Origin: an uncultured Clostridia bacterium | GTDB taxonomy: Bacteria > Bacillota > Clostridia > Oscillospirales > Ruminococcaceae | Assembly: GCA_947510165.1 (NCBI GenBank) | Contig: CANNSB010000001.1 | Location: forward strand, 62,001 to 126,000 | DNA length: 64,000 bases | Reading direction: 5' to 3' | Part shown: positions 38,022-47,297 of the stretch, piece after piece | How the letters are laid out: the number at the start of each line of letters is the position of its first letter | Position numbering within the stretch: the first letter of the stretch is position 1 | The notes under the pieces: generated by a model | Seen by the model: the letters and a program-made list of their open reading frames with translations, nothing else | What the model was told of the DNA's origin: nothing | The model's database searches: none | Translations under genes and position numbers: made by a program

Positions 38022-38075
38022 ATTATAACATTTATTAATAATATTGTAAATTTATTATATTATTTATTTTACAAT
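38022..38075 (-). promoter_or_regulatory. birA-bioY promoter with BirA-type operator
   Basis: Minus-strand promoter: TTTACA (38050-38045), 17-base spacer, TATAAT (38027-38022). An inverted repeat ATTGTAAA (38043-38050) / TTTACAAT (38068-38075), separated by 17 bases, has the arm sequence and spacing of known BirA boxes, and its right-hand minus arm contains the -35 box. Bound BirA would block the promoter. Confidence 0.75.
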
Positions 38076-38083
38076 TATTTTTA

Positions 38084-38111
38084 TTGTTTTATTAATTTAG
38101 TTATGTATAAT
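38084..38111 (+). promoter_or_regulatory. Possible sfsA promoter
   Basis: TTGTTT (38084-38089), 16-base spacer, TATAAT (38106-38111), 35 bases before the start. The -35 box is weak. Confidence 0.5.
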
Positions 38112-38145
38112 AAATAGGTATAAATATATTAATAAAGGATAATTT

Positions 38146-38844
38146 ATGAAATACAGTAATATAAAAGAAGGAATATTTATTTCTAGACCAAATAGGTTTA
38201 TTGCTAATGTCATAATTGATGGAAAAATAGAAGTAGTCCATGTGAAGAATACTGGAAGATGTAAAGAATTATTGGTTGAAGGATCAAAAATTTTTTTAGA
38301 GAAGTCTAATAATATAAATAGAAAAACAAAATATGATCTTATATCCGTTTATAAGGGCGATAGATTGATAAATATGGATAGCCAAATGCCTAACAAATTA
38401 TTACATGAATGGATTTTATCCAGCTCATTTTTTAAAGATATAATTTTAATAAAGCCAGAATATAAATACAAGCAATCGAGATTAGATTTTTTTATCGAAA
38501 CAAAGTTTAATAAATATATGATAGAAGTAAAAGGAGTTACATTAGAGAGAGATAATATTGCGTTATTTCCTGATGCGCCTACAGTTAGAGGTGTAAAACA
38601 TATTAATCATTTAATAGACAGTCTAGAAGATGGATTTATATCATATATTTTTTTTATTATTCAGATGGATAATATAGATTATTTTACACCTAATTATGAG
38701 ACGGATATTTGTTTTTTTGATGCTTTAAATAACGCAGATAATAAAGGGGTTAAAATAGTAGCACTATACTGTAATGTTTCTATTGATGAAATAGTTATAA
38801 AAGATTTTACAAAAATAGTATTAAAAAAAAGAGAGTTATTATAA
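38146..38844 (+). CDS. sfsA: SfsA family protein (putative DNA-binding nuclease fold)
   Basis: 232 residues. Sugar-fermentation-stimulation family. Seen: GIFISRPNRFIANVIIDG, HVKNTGRCKELL and the C-terminal PD-(D/E)xK-like block YMIEVKGVTLE...FPDAPTVRGVKHI. An OB-like N-terminus and a nuclease-like C-terminus are known for the family; the physiological role is unclear. AAAGGA precedes the ATG. It stands alone, ending in a hairpin shared with the convergent gene. Confidence 0.93.
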   Translation: MKYSNIKEGIFISRPNRFIANVIIDGKIEVVHVKNTGRCKELLVEGSKIFLEKSNNINRKTKYDLISVYKGDRLINMDSQMPNKLLHEWILSSSFFKDIILIKPEYKYKQSRLDFFIETKFNKYMIEVKGVTLERDNIALFPDAPTVRGVKHINHLIDSLEDGFISYIFFIIQMDNIDYFTPNYETDICFFDALNNADNKGVKIVALYCNVSIDEIVIKDFTKIVLKKRELL

Positions 38845-38855
38845 CTCTCTTTTTT
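38825..38855. terminator. Bidirectional terminator (sfsA / FIVAR-like gene)
   Basis: Arms 38825-38839 and 38841-38855 pair over 15 bp around one T (core GAGAGTTAT/ATAACTCTC with A6/T6). The last codons of sfsA are inside. Confidence 0.9.
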
Positions 38856-38884
38856 ATTTGTTCTATAAATATTTATATGTATAT

Positions 38885-40687
38885 TTATTTTCTTACAAGA
38901 CTATCTATAGCAGATTGAAGTTGTTCTACAGCATTATTTAAATCTTCTTGAGTTGAAGAAGTATCATATAGTACATCTCCAGCATATGAAAGTACAGCTA
39001 GAAAACTAAGCCAACTTTCATCTGTATATAAATAAGGATTTAAAGATAATGCATAATTTATTAGATTTGTTAATTCATTTTTATCAACTGATTCTGTTGG
39101 ATCTTTTTCTACAAGACTATCTATAGCAGATTGAAGTTGATTTAATGAATTAGTTACATCTAGTTGAGTTGCAAAATCATTATAAAGGGTATACTCAGCA
39201 GATGAAAGAGCATTCACAAGGTCAGACCAACTATCATTTGTATATAAATTTGCGTCTAAAGAAAAAGCATAATAAACAAGATTACTAAGATCATTTTTAT
39301 CAACTGATTCTGTTGGATCTTTTTCTACAAGACTATCTATAGCAGATTGAAGTTGATTTAATGAATTAGTTACATCTAGTTGAGTTGCAAAATCATTATA
39401 AAGGGTATACTCAGCAGATGAAAGAGCATTCACAAGGTCAGACCAACTATCATTTGTATATAAATTTGCGTCTAAAGAAAAAGCATAATAAACAAGATTA
39501 CTAAGATCATTTTTATCAACTGATTCTGTTGGATCTTTTTCTACAAGACTATCTATAGCAGATTGAAGTTGATTTAATGAATTAGTTACATCTAGTTGAG
39601 TTGCAAAATCATTATAAAGGGTATACTCAGCAGATGAAAGAGCATTCACAAGGTCAGACCAACTATCATTTGTATATAAATTTGCGTCTAAAGAAAAAGC
39701 ATAATAAACAAGATTACTAAGATCATTTTTATCAACTGATTCTGTTGGATCTTTTTCTACAAGATTATTCATAGCAGATTGAAGTTGATTTAATGCATTT
39801 TCAATCATCGTCTCTGTAGCATCTAAATTTTCAGATACACTATATCCATTAATCTTAGCATTATTAAAGATTTCCCAGCTATCTGGAGTATAACTATCTT
39901 CTGTTAATGTTTCTGATAATTCTAATAATTTATTTAAAGAATTTTTAGATGAAATTTCTTCTAATTTAAATATAGCTTTCTGGATATCTTCTGTAGCTTT
40001 TAAGATATCTTTAGAAGACACAAGATTATTTTCATATACTTCTATAGCATTTTGTGTAGCTATTTCAAGTTTTTGAAAGGATTCATCTGTATAGATAGAT
40101 TTATCTAGAGTTGAAACATAATCAATTTTTTCTTTAAGATATATTTTATCAATAAAATTTCTAATAATATCTAAATTATTAGAAAGGTTATCAGTTGCAT
40201 TATTTATTTCAGCTTGTGTAGGAGTTTCTTTTAATAGTATATCTTTAGCAATAGCTAAAGCATCATTGAATTCTACTAGATATTCTAATGTAACTCCTTC
40301 TAAATCTTGATTTTTTGCCATTTTATAGATACGATTAAGTTTTGTTCTGTCAAAATTTCCTTTGAACACAAGGCTTTTTATAGAGCTATTTAAAGATATT
40401 ATAGCAGAATTAATAGTATCATAATCTGGGTCTAACATATCTAATACTTCTTTAGCTTTATCGTATTCGTTTTTAAAATTTCTATAACTATCTTCTGTAT
40501 AGTCTAGTTCATAAAAATCTGAAGATTTTGATACTAGTATATTTAGTTCTAGTATATATGGATGGGTCTGATTTGATATATGAGAAACTTTTTCTATTAT
40601 TGGTTGATTAGCAAAAACAGGAACTGCAGTTGTTGTTATAATGGATAGCGCCATTATAAGAGAAATTATTTTTTTATTATTTTTCAT
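38885..40687 (-). CDS. Secreted repeat protein with FIVAR-like helical repeats
   Basis: 600 residues. Signal peptide (about 1-26, ending VPVFA), then repeated three-helix units like the FIVAR family (L..L...A..L....YT..SW..L..AL..A...L......Q..V..A...LQ.AI..L). Upstream units are diverged (about 40-310), followed by three 72-residue units identical in sequence (each starting VEKDPTESVDKNDLSN) and a final variant unit. Such domains act as surface spacers or binders of sugars or peptides. No sortase or anchor motif is seen. AAGGG precedes the ATG. Confidence 0.85.
   Translation of the reverse strand: MKNNKKIISLIMALSIITTTAVPVFANQPIIEKVSHISNQTHPYILELNILVSKSSDFYELDYTEDSYRNFKNEYDKAKEVLDMLDPDYDTINSAIISLNSSIKSLVFKGNFDRTKLNRIYKMAKNQDLEGVTLEYLVEFNDALAIAKDILLKETPTQAEINNATDNLSNNLDIIRNFIDKIYLKEKIDYVSTLDKSIYTDESFQKLEIATQNAIEVYENNLVSSKDILKATEDIQKAIFKLEEISSKNSLNKLLELSETLTEDSYTPDSWEIFNNAKINGYSVSENLDATETMIENALNQLQSAMNNLVEKDPTESVDKNDLSNLVYYAFSLDANLYTNDSWSDLVNALSSAEYTLYNDFATQLDVTNSLNQLQSAIDSLVEKDPTESVDKNDLSNLVYYAFSLDANLYTNDSWSDLVNALSSAEYTLYNDFATQLDVTNSLNQLQSAIDSLVEKDPTESVDKNDLSNLVYYAFSLDANLYTNDSWSDLVNALSSAEYTLYNDFATQLDVTNSLNQLQSAIDSLVEKDPTESVDKNELTNLINYALSLNPYLYTDESWLSFLAVLSYAGDVLYDTSSTQEDLNNAVEQLQSAIDSLVRK
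39081..39728. repeat. Three 216-bp tandem repeats inside the FIVAR-like gene
   Basis: The unit starting TTATCAACTGATTCTG recurs at 39081, 39297, 39513 and 39729. The first three full units read the same by eye. The period keeps the frame (72 codons). Identity at synonymous positions implies recent expansion or gene conversion. Confidence 0.9.
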
Positions 40688-40866
40688 AAATTCACCCTTT
40701 TCAATTTATATATATTAATAGCACTAAAATGTTATGCTAACAGTGAAGCTATTTAGCTATTTTATATAATAATAATCAAAATATATTGAAATAAATGTAT
40801 ATATATATTAATAGAATATAAATTTTTTATTAAAATATAAATATTATTTTATTTGATTTTTTTTAG

Positions 40867-40914
40867 ATATATGTTAATATATATTATAATATTATAATAT
40901 ATATTAACATATAT
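40867..40914. promoter_or_regulatory. 48-bp perfect AT palindrome in divergent intergenic region
   Basis: 40867-40890 is the exact reverse complement of 40891-40914, no loop. It includes ATGTTAA/TTAACAT half-sites and TATAAT on both strands. It lies 28 bases before the FUSC-like gene and between two divergent genes. It could be an operator, a two-way promoter or a 5'-UTR hairpin. The rest of 40688-40942 shows nothing else. Confidence 0.65.
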
Positions 40915-40942
40915 TATAAACATTTCTGATAGGGGTATTTTT

Positions 40943-41464
40943 ATGGCAGTGAATATTCCAAAGATTGGTATGCGTAATTTTAAAACAGCAATATCAGTTT
41001 TTTTATGTATGATTATAGCAAAAATTTTTAATAGAGGTGATTTTTTTTATGCAATAATTGCAGCTATTATGTGTATGCAATCTACAATAAAAAACACTAA
41101 AAAAGTTGGTATGGACCGTATGATAGGAACTATTATAGGTGGTCTTTTAGGGTTCATTTTTTTATATATTGATTTTGTATTTTTATCTGGTAGATATAAT
41201 TTTATTCTTATTCCTGTTGGTATAATAATTGATATATATATATGTAATTTATTAAATAAAGGAAGTAGTTCTCCTATTTCATGCATAGTTATGACATCAA
41301 TTATTTTTTATAATGGAGGTTGGGACGAGGTTTATCTATACACATTTGATAGAATTATAGAAACGGGTGTAGGCATAGTTATTGCTATGATTGTTAATAT
41401 ATATTTAAGAAATCCATCAAAAAAAATGGTGAATATAGAAAAGGATACATTAAAAATCAATTAA
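40943..41464 (+). CDS. FUSC / aromatic acid exporter-like membrane protein
   Basis: 173 residues, about five TM helices. The pattern GMRNFKTAISVFLCMIIAKIF, FYAIIAAIMCMQSTIKNTKKVGMDRMIGTIIGGLLG matches the membrane domain of FUSC/ArAE-type proteins (DUF939-like in Firmicutes). Only the TM domain is present; the C-terminal cytosolic domain of longer relatives is lacking. The substrate is unknown. The ribosome binding site is weak (AGGGG). Confidence 0.8.
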   Translation: MAVNIPKIGMRNFKTAISVFLCMIIAKIFNRGDFFYAIIAAIMCMQSTIKNTKKVGMDRMIGTIIGGLLGFIFLYIDFVFLSGRYNFILIPVGIIIDIYICNLLNKGSSSPISCIVMTSIIFYNGGWDEVYLYTFDRIIETGVGIVIAMIVNIYLRNPSKKMVNIEKDTLKIN

Positions 41465-41513
41465 CTTATTAATTTAATTATAAAAATTTAAATAATAATT
41501 TAGGAGAAAAACT

Positions 41514-43841
41514 ATGTGCAATAGATTGATTAGTAAAATTATTAAAAGAGATGGACGTATAGTTTCTTTTGATGTAGAAAAGATAGCAGATGCTATATTT
41601 AAATCTGCAGTTGCCTGTGGTGGAACTAATTATAAAGAATCTTTAGAATTGGCTTTTAAAGTTGTAGAATATGTAAAGGTAAATATTTCATTTGATGAGT
41701 TTCCTTTTGTGGAAGATATACAGGATTGTGTAGAAAAAGTTCTTGTAGAAAATGGACATGCACAAACAGCCAAGAAATATATATTATATAGAGCTAATAG
41801 AACATATGTAAGAGAAATGGATTCTAATATAATGCAAATATATGGAGATCTTACATTTAAATCATCTAATGAAATATCCATAAAGAGAGAAAACGCAAAT
41901 ATAGATGCAGATACTTCTATGGGAACTATGCTTAAATATGGGTCTGAAGGGGCAAAAATTTTTTATAAAATGCATTTGTTAAAAAAAGAACATACAAAAG
42001 CACATGATGATGGAGATATACATATTCATGATTTAGATTTCTATGCATTAACAACTACTTGCTGTCAGATAGATATTATAAAACTTTTTGAAGATGGATT
42101 TTCTACAGGACATGGCTTTTTAAGAGAGCCAAGTAATATACTTAGCTATTCTGCACTCGCTTGTATTGCTATACAATCAAATCAAAATGATCAACATGGT
42201 GGACAGAGTATTCCAAATTTTGATTATGCTATGGCTGGGGGAGTAAAAAAAAGTTTTAAAAAGATATATAAATCTAATTTATTAAAGTTTTTAAGATTAG
42301 AAATTTTAAACACAACAAGATATATAAATATAAAAACAGATATAGAAATTTTTTGGAAAAATATAGGTGAAGATGATTTAAAAATAGAAACAGATGAAAA
42401 ATATAATATAGATGAATTTAATATTTTATGTAAATATATATCTAATGATAGAGTTAATATAATACAAAAATTAGTTAAAGATATTACTCTATCTGATCTT
42501 GATATTGAAGTTTTTCAAGGTATGGAATCATTTATTCATAATTTAAATACCATGCATTCTAGGGCGGGTGCACAGGTTCCTTTTAGTTCTATAAATTATG
42601 GAACGGATACATCTGTAGAGGGAAGATTGGTTATAAAAAATATATTAAAAGCAACAGAAAATGGTTTAGGAAATGGAGAAACTCCTATATTTCCTATACA
42701 AATTTTTAAAGTTAAAGAAGGAGTTAATTTTAACAAACAAGATATAAATTATGATCTTTTTATATATGCGTGTAAGGTATCTGCAAAAAGGCTATTTCCT
42801 AATTTTTCTTTCTTAGACGCTCCTTTTAATAAGGAATATTATAAAAAAGGAAATTATAATACAGAAGTTGCATATATGGGATGTAGAACAAGAGTTATTG
42901 GAAATACATTTGATAAAGAAAATGAAATTATTTCTGGAAGAGGAAATTTAAGTTTTACATCTATAAACCTGCCAAGACTTGCACTTAGATCCAACCAAAG
43001 TGTAGAAGTTTTTATGAAAAATCTTGATGATATTATGAATATATGTTTTGAACAACTTATACATAGGTTTAAAATACAGTCAGATAAAAAAGTTTTTAAT
43101 TATCCATTTTTAATGGGTCAGGGAATTTGGATAGGAAGCAATAAATTAAAAAATGATGACTGTGTAGGAGATATTTTAAAACATGGAACATTATCTATTG
43201 GATTTATTGGACTTGCTGAATGTTTGAAGGCTTTGATTGGAATGCATCATGGAGAAAATCAAAAATCACAAGATTTAGGAATTAAAATTATTTCATTTAT
43301 GAGAAAAAAAGTTGATGAAAAGTCTGAAGAATTAAATTTAAATTTTTCATTAATTGCGACTCCAGCAGAAGGTCTTGCAGGAAGATTTATAAAATTAGAT
43401 AAAAAAAGATATGGAATTATTGCAGGAATTACAGATAGAGAATACTATACAAATTCATTTCATATACCTGTGTATTATAATATTTCTGCTTTTGATAAAA
43501 TAAAAAAAGAATCTTTTTATCATAAGTTTACAAATGGCGGCCATATAACATATATAGAATTAGATGGAGATCCTTCTAATAATATTGATGGTTTTGAAAA
43601 AATTATAAGATATATGAAAGAGTGTGGGATTGGATACGGATCTATAAATCATCCTATTGATAGAGACCCCATTTGTGGTTATTCTGGAATAATAAATGAT
43701 ATTTGTCCTAAATGCGGGAGAGAAGAAGACAGCGTTAAATTTGAGAGAATAAGGAGAATTACAGGATATTTAGTTGGAACACTTGATAGATTTAATGATG
43801 CAAAAAAATCAGAAGAAAACAGTAGGGTGAAGCATAATTAA
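41514..43841 (+). CDS. nrdD: Anaerobic ribonucleoside-triphosphate reductase
   Basis: 775 residues. Class III reductase that makes dNTPs without oxygen. N-terminal ATP-cone (IIKRDGRIVSFDVEKI, residues about 5-95), then the glycyl-radical barrel (HIHDLDFY, NTMHSRAGAQVPFSSINYGT), a C-terminal zinc site with CxxC pairs (PICGYSG, ICPKCGRE) and the radical Gly in RRITGYLVGT. GGAGAAA precedes the ATG. Its activase follows. Confidence 0.96.
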   Translation: MCNRLISKIIKRDGRIVSFDVEKIADAIFKSAVACGGTNYKESLELAFKVVEYVKVNISFDEFPFVEDIQDCVEKVLVENGHAQTAKKYILYRANRTYVREMDSNIMQIYGDLTFKSSNEISIKRENANIDADTSMGTMLKYGSEGAKIFYKMHLLKKEHTKAHDDGDIHIHDLDFYALTTTCCQIDIIKLFEDGFSTGHGFLREPSNILSYSALACIAIQSNQNDQHGGQSIPNFDYAMAGGVKKSFKKIYKSNLLKFLRLEILNTTRYINIKTDIEIFWKNIGEDDLKIETDEKYNIDEFNILCKYISNDRVNIIQKLVKDITLSDLDIEVFQGMESFIHNLNTMHSRAGAQVPFSSINYGTDTSVEGRLVIKNILKATENGLGNGETPIFPIQIFKVKEGVNFNKQDINYDLFIYACKVSAKRLFPNFSFLDAPFNKEYYKKGNYNTEVAYMGCRTRVIGNTFDKENEIISGRGNLSFTSINLPRLALRSNQSVEVFMKNLDDIMNICFEQLIHRFKIQSDKKVFNYPFLMGQGIWIGSNKLKNDDCVGDILKHGTLSIGFIGLAECLKALIGMHHGENQKSQDLGIKIISFMRKKVDEKSEELNLNFSLIATPAEGLAGRFIKLDKKRYGIIAGITDREYYTNSFHIPVYYNISAFDKIKKESFYHKFTNGGHITYIELDGDPSNNIDGFEKIIRYMKECGIGYGSINHPIDRDPICGYSGIINDICPKCGREEDSVKFERIRRITGYLVGTLDRFNDAKKSEENSRVKHN

Positions 43842-43878
43842 ATATATTAAATAATCTTATTTTGAGGTTGATATTTAT

Positions 43879-44391
43879 ATGAATAATTTAATAAAAATAT
43901 CAGGAATTATTACTGAATCTATAGTTGATGGACCGGGTATACGATATGTTGTTTTTTTTCAGGGGTGTCACCATAATTGTCCTGGATGCCAAAATATACA
44001 TTCTCATAATTGTGATGGTGGATATTTTAAAAATATAGATGAAATAATAGATGAAATTAATTATAATAAATTGATAACTGGAGTTACTATAAGTGGGGGA
44101 GAACCTTTTTTACAACCAGATAAACTTTTTATACTTTTAACCAAGATAAAATGTATATTCAAATTTTCTATAATTGTCTATACTGGTTATATTTTTGAAG
44201 ATTTATTAAAGATAAATTCATATTATATTAAAAAATCTTTAAATATAATAGATTTTATTATAGATGGAAGATTTGAAGTAGATAAGAAAACATTTTTATT
44301 TCCATTTATTGGAAGTTGGAATCAAAGAATTATAAATGTTAAAAATACTTTTAAAAGTGGTGTAATTAGTTTAGAAATATTAAATAAATAG
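43879..44391 (+). CDS. nrdG: Anaerobic ribonucleotide reductase activating protein
   Basis: 170 residues. Radical SAM enzyme that installs the glycyl radical on NrdD. Seen: GPGIRYVVFFQGCHHNCPGCQN with the CxxxCxxC cluster motif (C-H-H-N-C-P-G-C) and GVTISGGEPFLQ. Its last five codons and stop lie inside a 58-bp palindrome. Confidence 0.95.
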   Translation: MNNLIKISGIITESIVDGPGIRYVVFFQGCHHNCPGCQNIHSHNCDGGYFKNIDEIIDEINYNKLITGVTISGGEPFLQPDKLFILLTKIKCIFKFSIIVYTGYIFEDLLKINSYYIKKSLNIIDFIIDGRFEVDKKTFLFPFIGSWNQRIINVKNTFKSGVISLEILNK

Positions 44392-44432
44392 GAGATAGTA
44401 ATTAATTACTATCTCCTATTTATTTAATATTT
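44375..44432. terminator. 58-bp perfect palindrome between convergent nrdG and pseudokinase
   Basis: 44375-44403 is the exact reverse complement of 44404-44432 with no loop (core GGAGATAGTAATT). It covers the end of nrdG and reaches the stop of the minus-strand gene. T-rich flanks in both directions make it a likely two-way terminator. Confidence 0.85.
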
Positions 44433-46108
44433 TATTTTGTTATAAAGATAACCAATTTAATGGATGATTCTATATCTATAGTATTACCAGGAGTTATACT
44501 AGTGTTGAATACATATCCAGAAGGAAGGTCTGAAACTTTTTCTCTTTGTATTTCATAATTTATACCTAAATCTTTTAAAGTTTTAGTGTATTCATCAGCA
44601 GAAATTCCATAAAAATCTGGAATAATAGGAAATCTTTTTCCTTTACTAACTTTTAATGTTATAGATGTATTTTGAATAACTTCTGAATTTGGATTTATAC
44701 TCTGTTCAAAAATTTTACCTATTCCAAAACTGTCGTTATATTCTTCTTTAATAATAAAAGAAAACAAATTTTTATAGGTAGGATTATTTTTTATAGATGT
44801 ATAATTTTGGTTAATAAAATTTGGAACTGCAATTTTATTAACATCAATTTGTGATGAATTAGAATTTATGATTGAACTCGATGAAGAAGATGAAGAGTTA
44901 GAAGAACTTTCATAAATAGAAATATTTGATGAAATATTTGATGAATTATTTGATATAAAGCTATTTAAATTATTATTATTATTATTTTTGTTTGGAGTGT
45001 CAAATAGGAAAACAAATACAAATATTAGTATAAAAAGTAGAAGAATAGTAGTTATACCCATAGCTATTAGTCCATATTTTTTGTTTTTTTGGGATTTTGT
45101 TTTTTCATTTATAGGTAGAGGTTTTTCTGGCTCAATAATTGGTGGATAACAAGCTGGATTTGTTAGATATGATTGAAGCTCATTGATAGATGATATCCTA
45201 TCTTTAATAGATAAATTTAAAGCTTTATCCAATGTATTTGATAGATATTCTGTTATATCAAGATTTAATTTATTAGCAGAAACATATTTATCTTTAGACA
45301 TTCTACTATATGCATCTGGAGGCATTGTACCAGTTAATATTTTATAAAGTACAGCAGATATAGAATATATATCTGTCCAAGTTCCGTGTGTTCCATTAGG
45401 AAAATATTGTTCTGGTGCAGAATATCCAGAAAATAAATCAAAATTTAAAGATGAATTTGCACCTCTTGTTAGGTTTATAGAAAAAGAGGTTAATTTAATT
45501 TCATTTTTTTTATTTATTAGTAAAGTTTCTGTAGATATTCCTCTATGGATAATATTTACAGAATGTAGAATACCAACACTTTTAATAACCGGTGTTATTA
45601 TTTCTTTAGCAACATCCCAAGAAACATAATCTATATTATCTATAAGAAATTGTTTTAATGTTTGACCAATAACTCTTTCACAGATTGCATAAGCTGTATT
45701 GTTAAGTTCTATAACATCATATATTTTTACAATATGTGAAAGAGTTCTAATTTTAGATAGTTCTCTATAAAGCTCTATAAAATCTGATAGGTATGCTTTA
45801 TATTGTGTTTGAAGTCCTTCGGTAGGAACAATATTTAAGGAATTTTTTTCTCTAATACATATTTTTTCAGGAAGATATTCTTTTATTTCAACAATTTGAT
45901 TTATATTTAAATCAAAAGCTATATATGTTGCGCCTTGTTTATCTTCTGATAAAAGTTTCCCTAAAAAATATCTTTCTAAAAAAATTGTTTTAGGTGGAAT
46001 TTGACCAGGAAGATAGAGAGTGTCTTGATCATATCCACAATTTTCACAAATATTTGAATTTGATATATCCTTCATACAACTTACACATAGTTGTATTTTT
46101 TTTTGCAT
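44432..46108 (-). CDS. Zinc-ribbon / PASTA kinase-like protein, probable pseudokinase
   Basis: 558 residues. An N-terminal zinc ribbon (Cys8, 11, 21, 24), a protein-kinase fold (about 44-315), a TM helix (about 345-368), a Ser/Asn-rich spacer and two PASTA repeats (about 440-558). The family are PrkC/Stk-type membrane kinases sensing cell-wall muropeptides. Here key catalytic residues are missing: the catalytic-loop HRD reads HRG (Gly190) and the metal-binding DFG reads SFS (208-210), although the VAIK Lys is kept (Lys76) and the APE motif is intact (SAPEQ). It is probably catalytically dead and works as a scaffold or sensor. No cognate phosphatase is adjacent. Confidence 0.88.
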   Translation of the reverse strand: MQKKIQLCVSCMKDISNSNICENCGYDQDTLYLPGQIPPKTIFLERYFLGKLLSEDKQGATYIAFDLNINQIVEIKEYLPEKICIREKNSLNIVPTEGLQTQYKAYLSDFIELYRELSKIRTLSHIVKIYDVIELNNTAYAICERVIGQTLKQFLIDNIDYVSWDVAKEIITPVIKSVGILHSVNIIHRGISTETLLINKKNEIKLTSFSINLTRGANSSLNFDLFSGYSAPEQYFPNGTHGTWTDIYSISAVLYKILTGTMPPDAYSRMSKDKYVSANKLNLDITEYLSNTLDKALNLSIKDRISSINELQSYLTNPACYPPIIEPEKPLPINEKTKSQKNKKYGLIAMGITTILLLFILIFVFVFLFDTPNKNNNNNNLNSFISNNSSNISSNISIYESSSNSSSSSSSSIINSNSSQIDVNKIAVPNFINQNYTSIKNNPTYKNLFSFIIKEEYNDSFGIGKIFEQSINPNSEVIQNTSITLKVSKGKRFPIIPDFYGISADEYTKTLKDLGINYEIQREKVSDLPSGYVFNTSITPGNTIDIESSIKLVIFITK

Positions 46109-46217
46109 AATATTTCACACTCCAAAACAAATTTTACAGTATATGTTTAATAATTTATAAAATTCCATATATTATAAAATCATATCAATATATAAATAAT
46201 TTGTCAACTTAAAATAA

Positions 46218-47297
46218 TTATTTTAAAATATAGGATAAAATAGAGATATTTGCACAAGATTTTATTACAATATTTGCCCGAGGAACTATGCAAGGATCGT
46301 GTCTACCTAATATTTTGATTTTTTCATTCTTCATAGTTTTAAAGTTGACTGATTGTTGTATCTTAGATATAGAAGAAGTTGGTTTTATTGCAGTTTTGAA
46401 TATAATAGGCATACCTGTAGAAACTCCTCCTAAAATTCCTCCATGATTGTTTGATAATGTTTGAATTGTATTATTATTTATATAATATTCATCATTATTT
46501 TCTGATCCGTATATTTTTGTAGATTCAAAACCATTTCCAAAATCTATCCCTTTTGTAGATGGAATAGACATTACAAGAGATGATATATTTGATTGAAGTC
46601 CGTTAAATATTGGATCTCCTAAACCTATAGGAACTCCAATTATAGCAGTTTCGATAATTCCACCTACAGAATCTTTTTTAGATTTTGCCAATAAAATTTG
46701 TTTTATCATATTTTGTTTTATAGAATCATTTATAATAGGAAAAGTTTTTTGATCTAATATATCTATATATTTTTTTGTAAGGTTTTCTTTATTATAAGAA
46801 ATATCTTGTATATTTTTTATAGATATAATATGGCTAGAAGAATATATATTATATGTTTTAAGTATTTGTTCTGCAATAGCTCCGGCAAAGACAAAAGGAG
46901 CTGTCAATCTTCCTGAAGAGTGACCACCACCAGATTTGTTATTAAAACCTTTATGTTTAAAATGTAGAGGAAAATCAGAATGTCCCGGTCTAAAAACATT
47001 AGATATGTCTTTATAGTCATTTATATTTATATCTATATTTTTTATTATTGCAGCAATAGGAGATCCAGTAGTTTTATTATTATGTATACCTGATAATATT
47101 TCAGGAATATCAGCTTCTATTCTTTTGGTTGATATTTCTTTATTTATACTGGATTTTCTTTTTGACATAAATTTAATAATATCATCAAAATTTATGTCGT
47201 ATCCTGCTGGAATTTTATCCAAAACAACGCCAATATTGGATCCATGAGACTCTCCAAATAGAGATATTGATAATCCGTTATTCCATATTGAGGACAA
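46218..47297 (-). CDS. aroC: Chorismate synthase
   Basis: 359 residues. Converts EPSP to chorismate with reduced FMN. Seen: GESHGSNIGVVLDKIPAG at the N-terminus, RPGHSDFPLHFKHKGFNNKSGGGHSSGR, and the later GGVSTGMPI and RHDPCIVPRA blocks. It overlaps the aroA end by 20 bases. Last gene of the aro cluster. Confidence 0.96.
   Translation of the reverse strand: MSSIWNNGLSISLFGESHGSNIGVVLDKIPAGYDINFDDIIKFMSKRKSSINKEISTKRIEADIPEILSGIHNNKTTGSPIAAIIKNIDININDYKDISNVFRPGHSDFPLHFKHKGFNNKSGGGHSSGRLTAPFVFAGAIAEQILKTYNIYSSSHIISIKNIQDISYNKENLTKKYIDILDQKTFPIINDSIKQNMIKQILLAKSKKDSVGGIIETAIIGVPIGLGDPIFNGLQSNISSLVMSIPSTKGIDFGNGFESTKIYGSENNDEYYINNNTIQTLSNNHGGILGGVSTGMPIIFKTAIKPTSSISKIQQSVNFKTMKNEKIKILGRHDPCIVPRANIVIKSCANISILSYILK

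Noticed and set aside
39081-39760. Regular repeats, considered as a CRISPR array
   Set aside because: The 216-bp period has no short repeat plus unique spacer structure, is in frame, and encodes a protein repeat.
46208-46225. 18-bp AT palindrome at the aroC end
   Set aside because: Pure A/T, only 9-bp arms; too weak to call a terminator with confidence.
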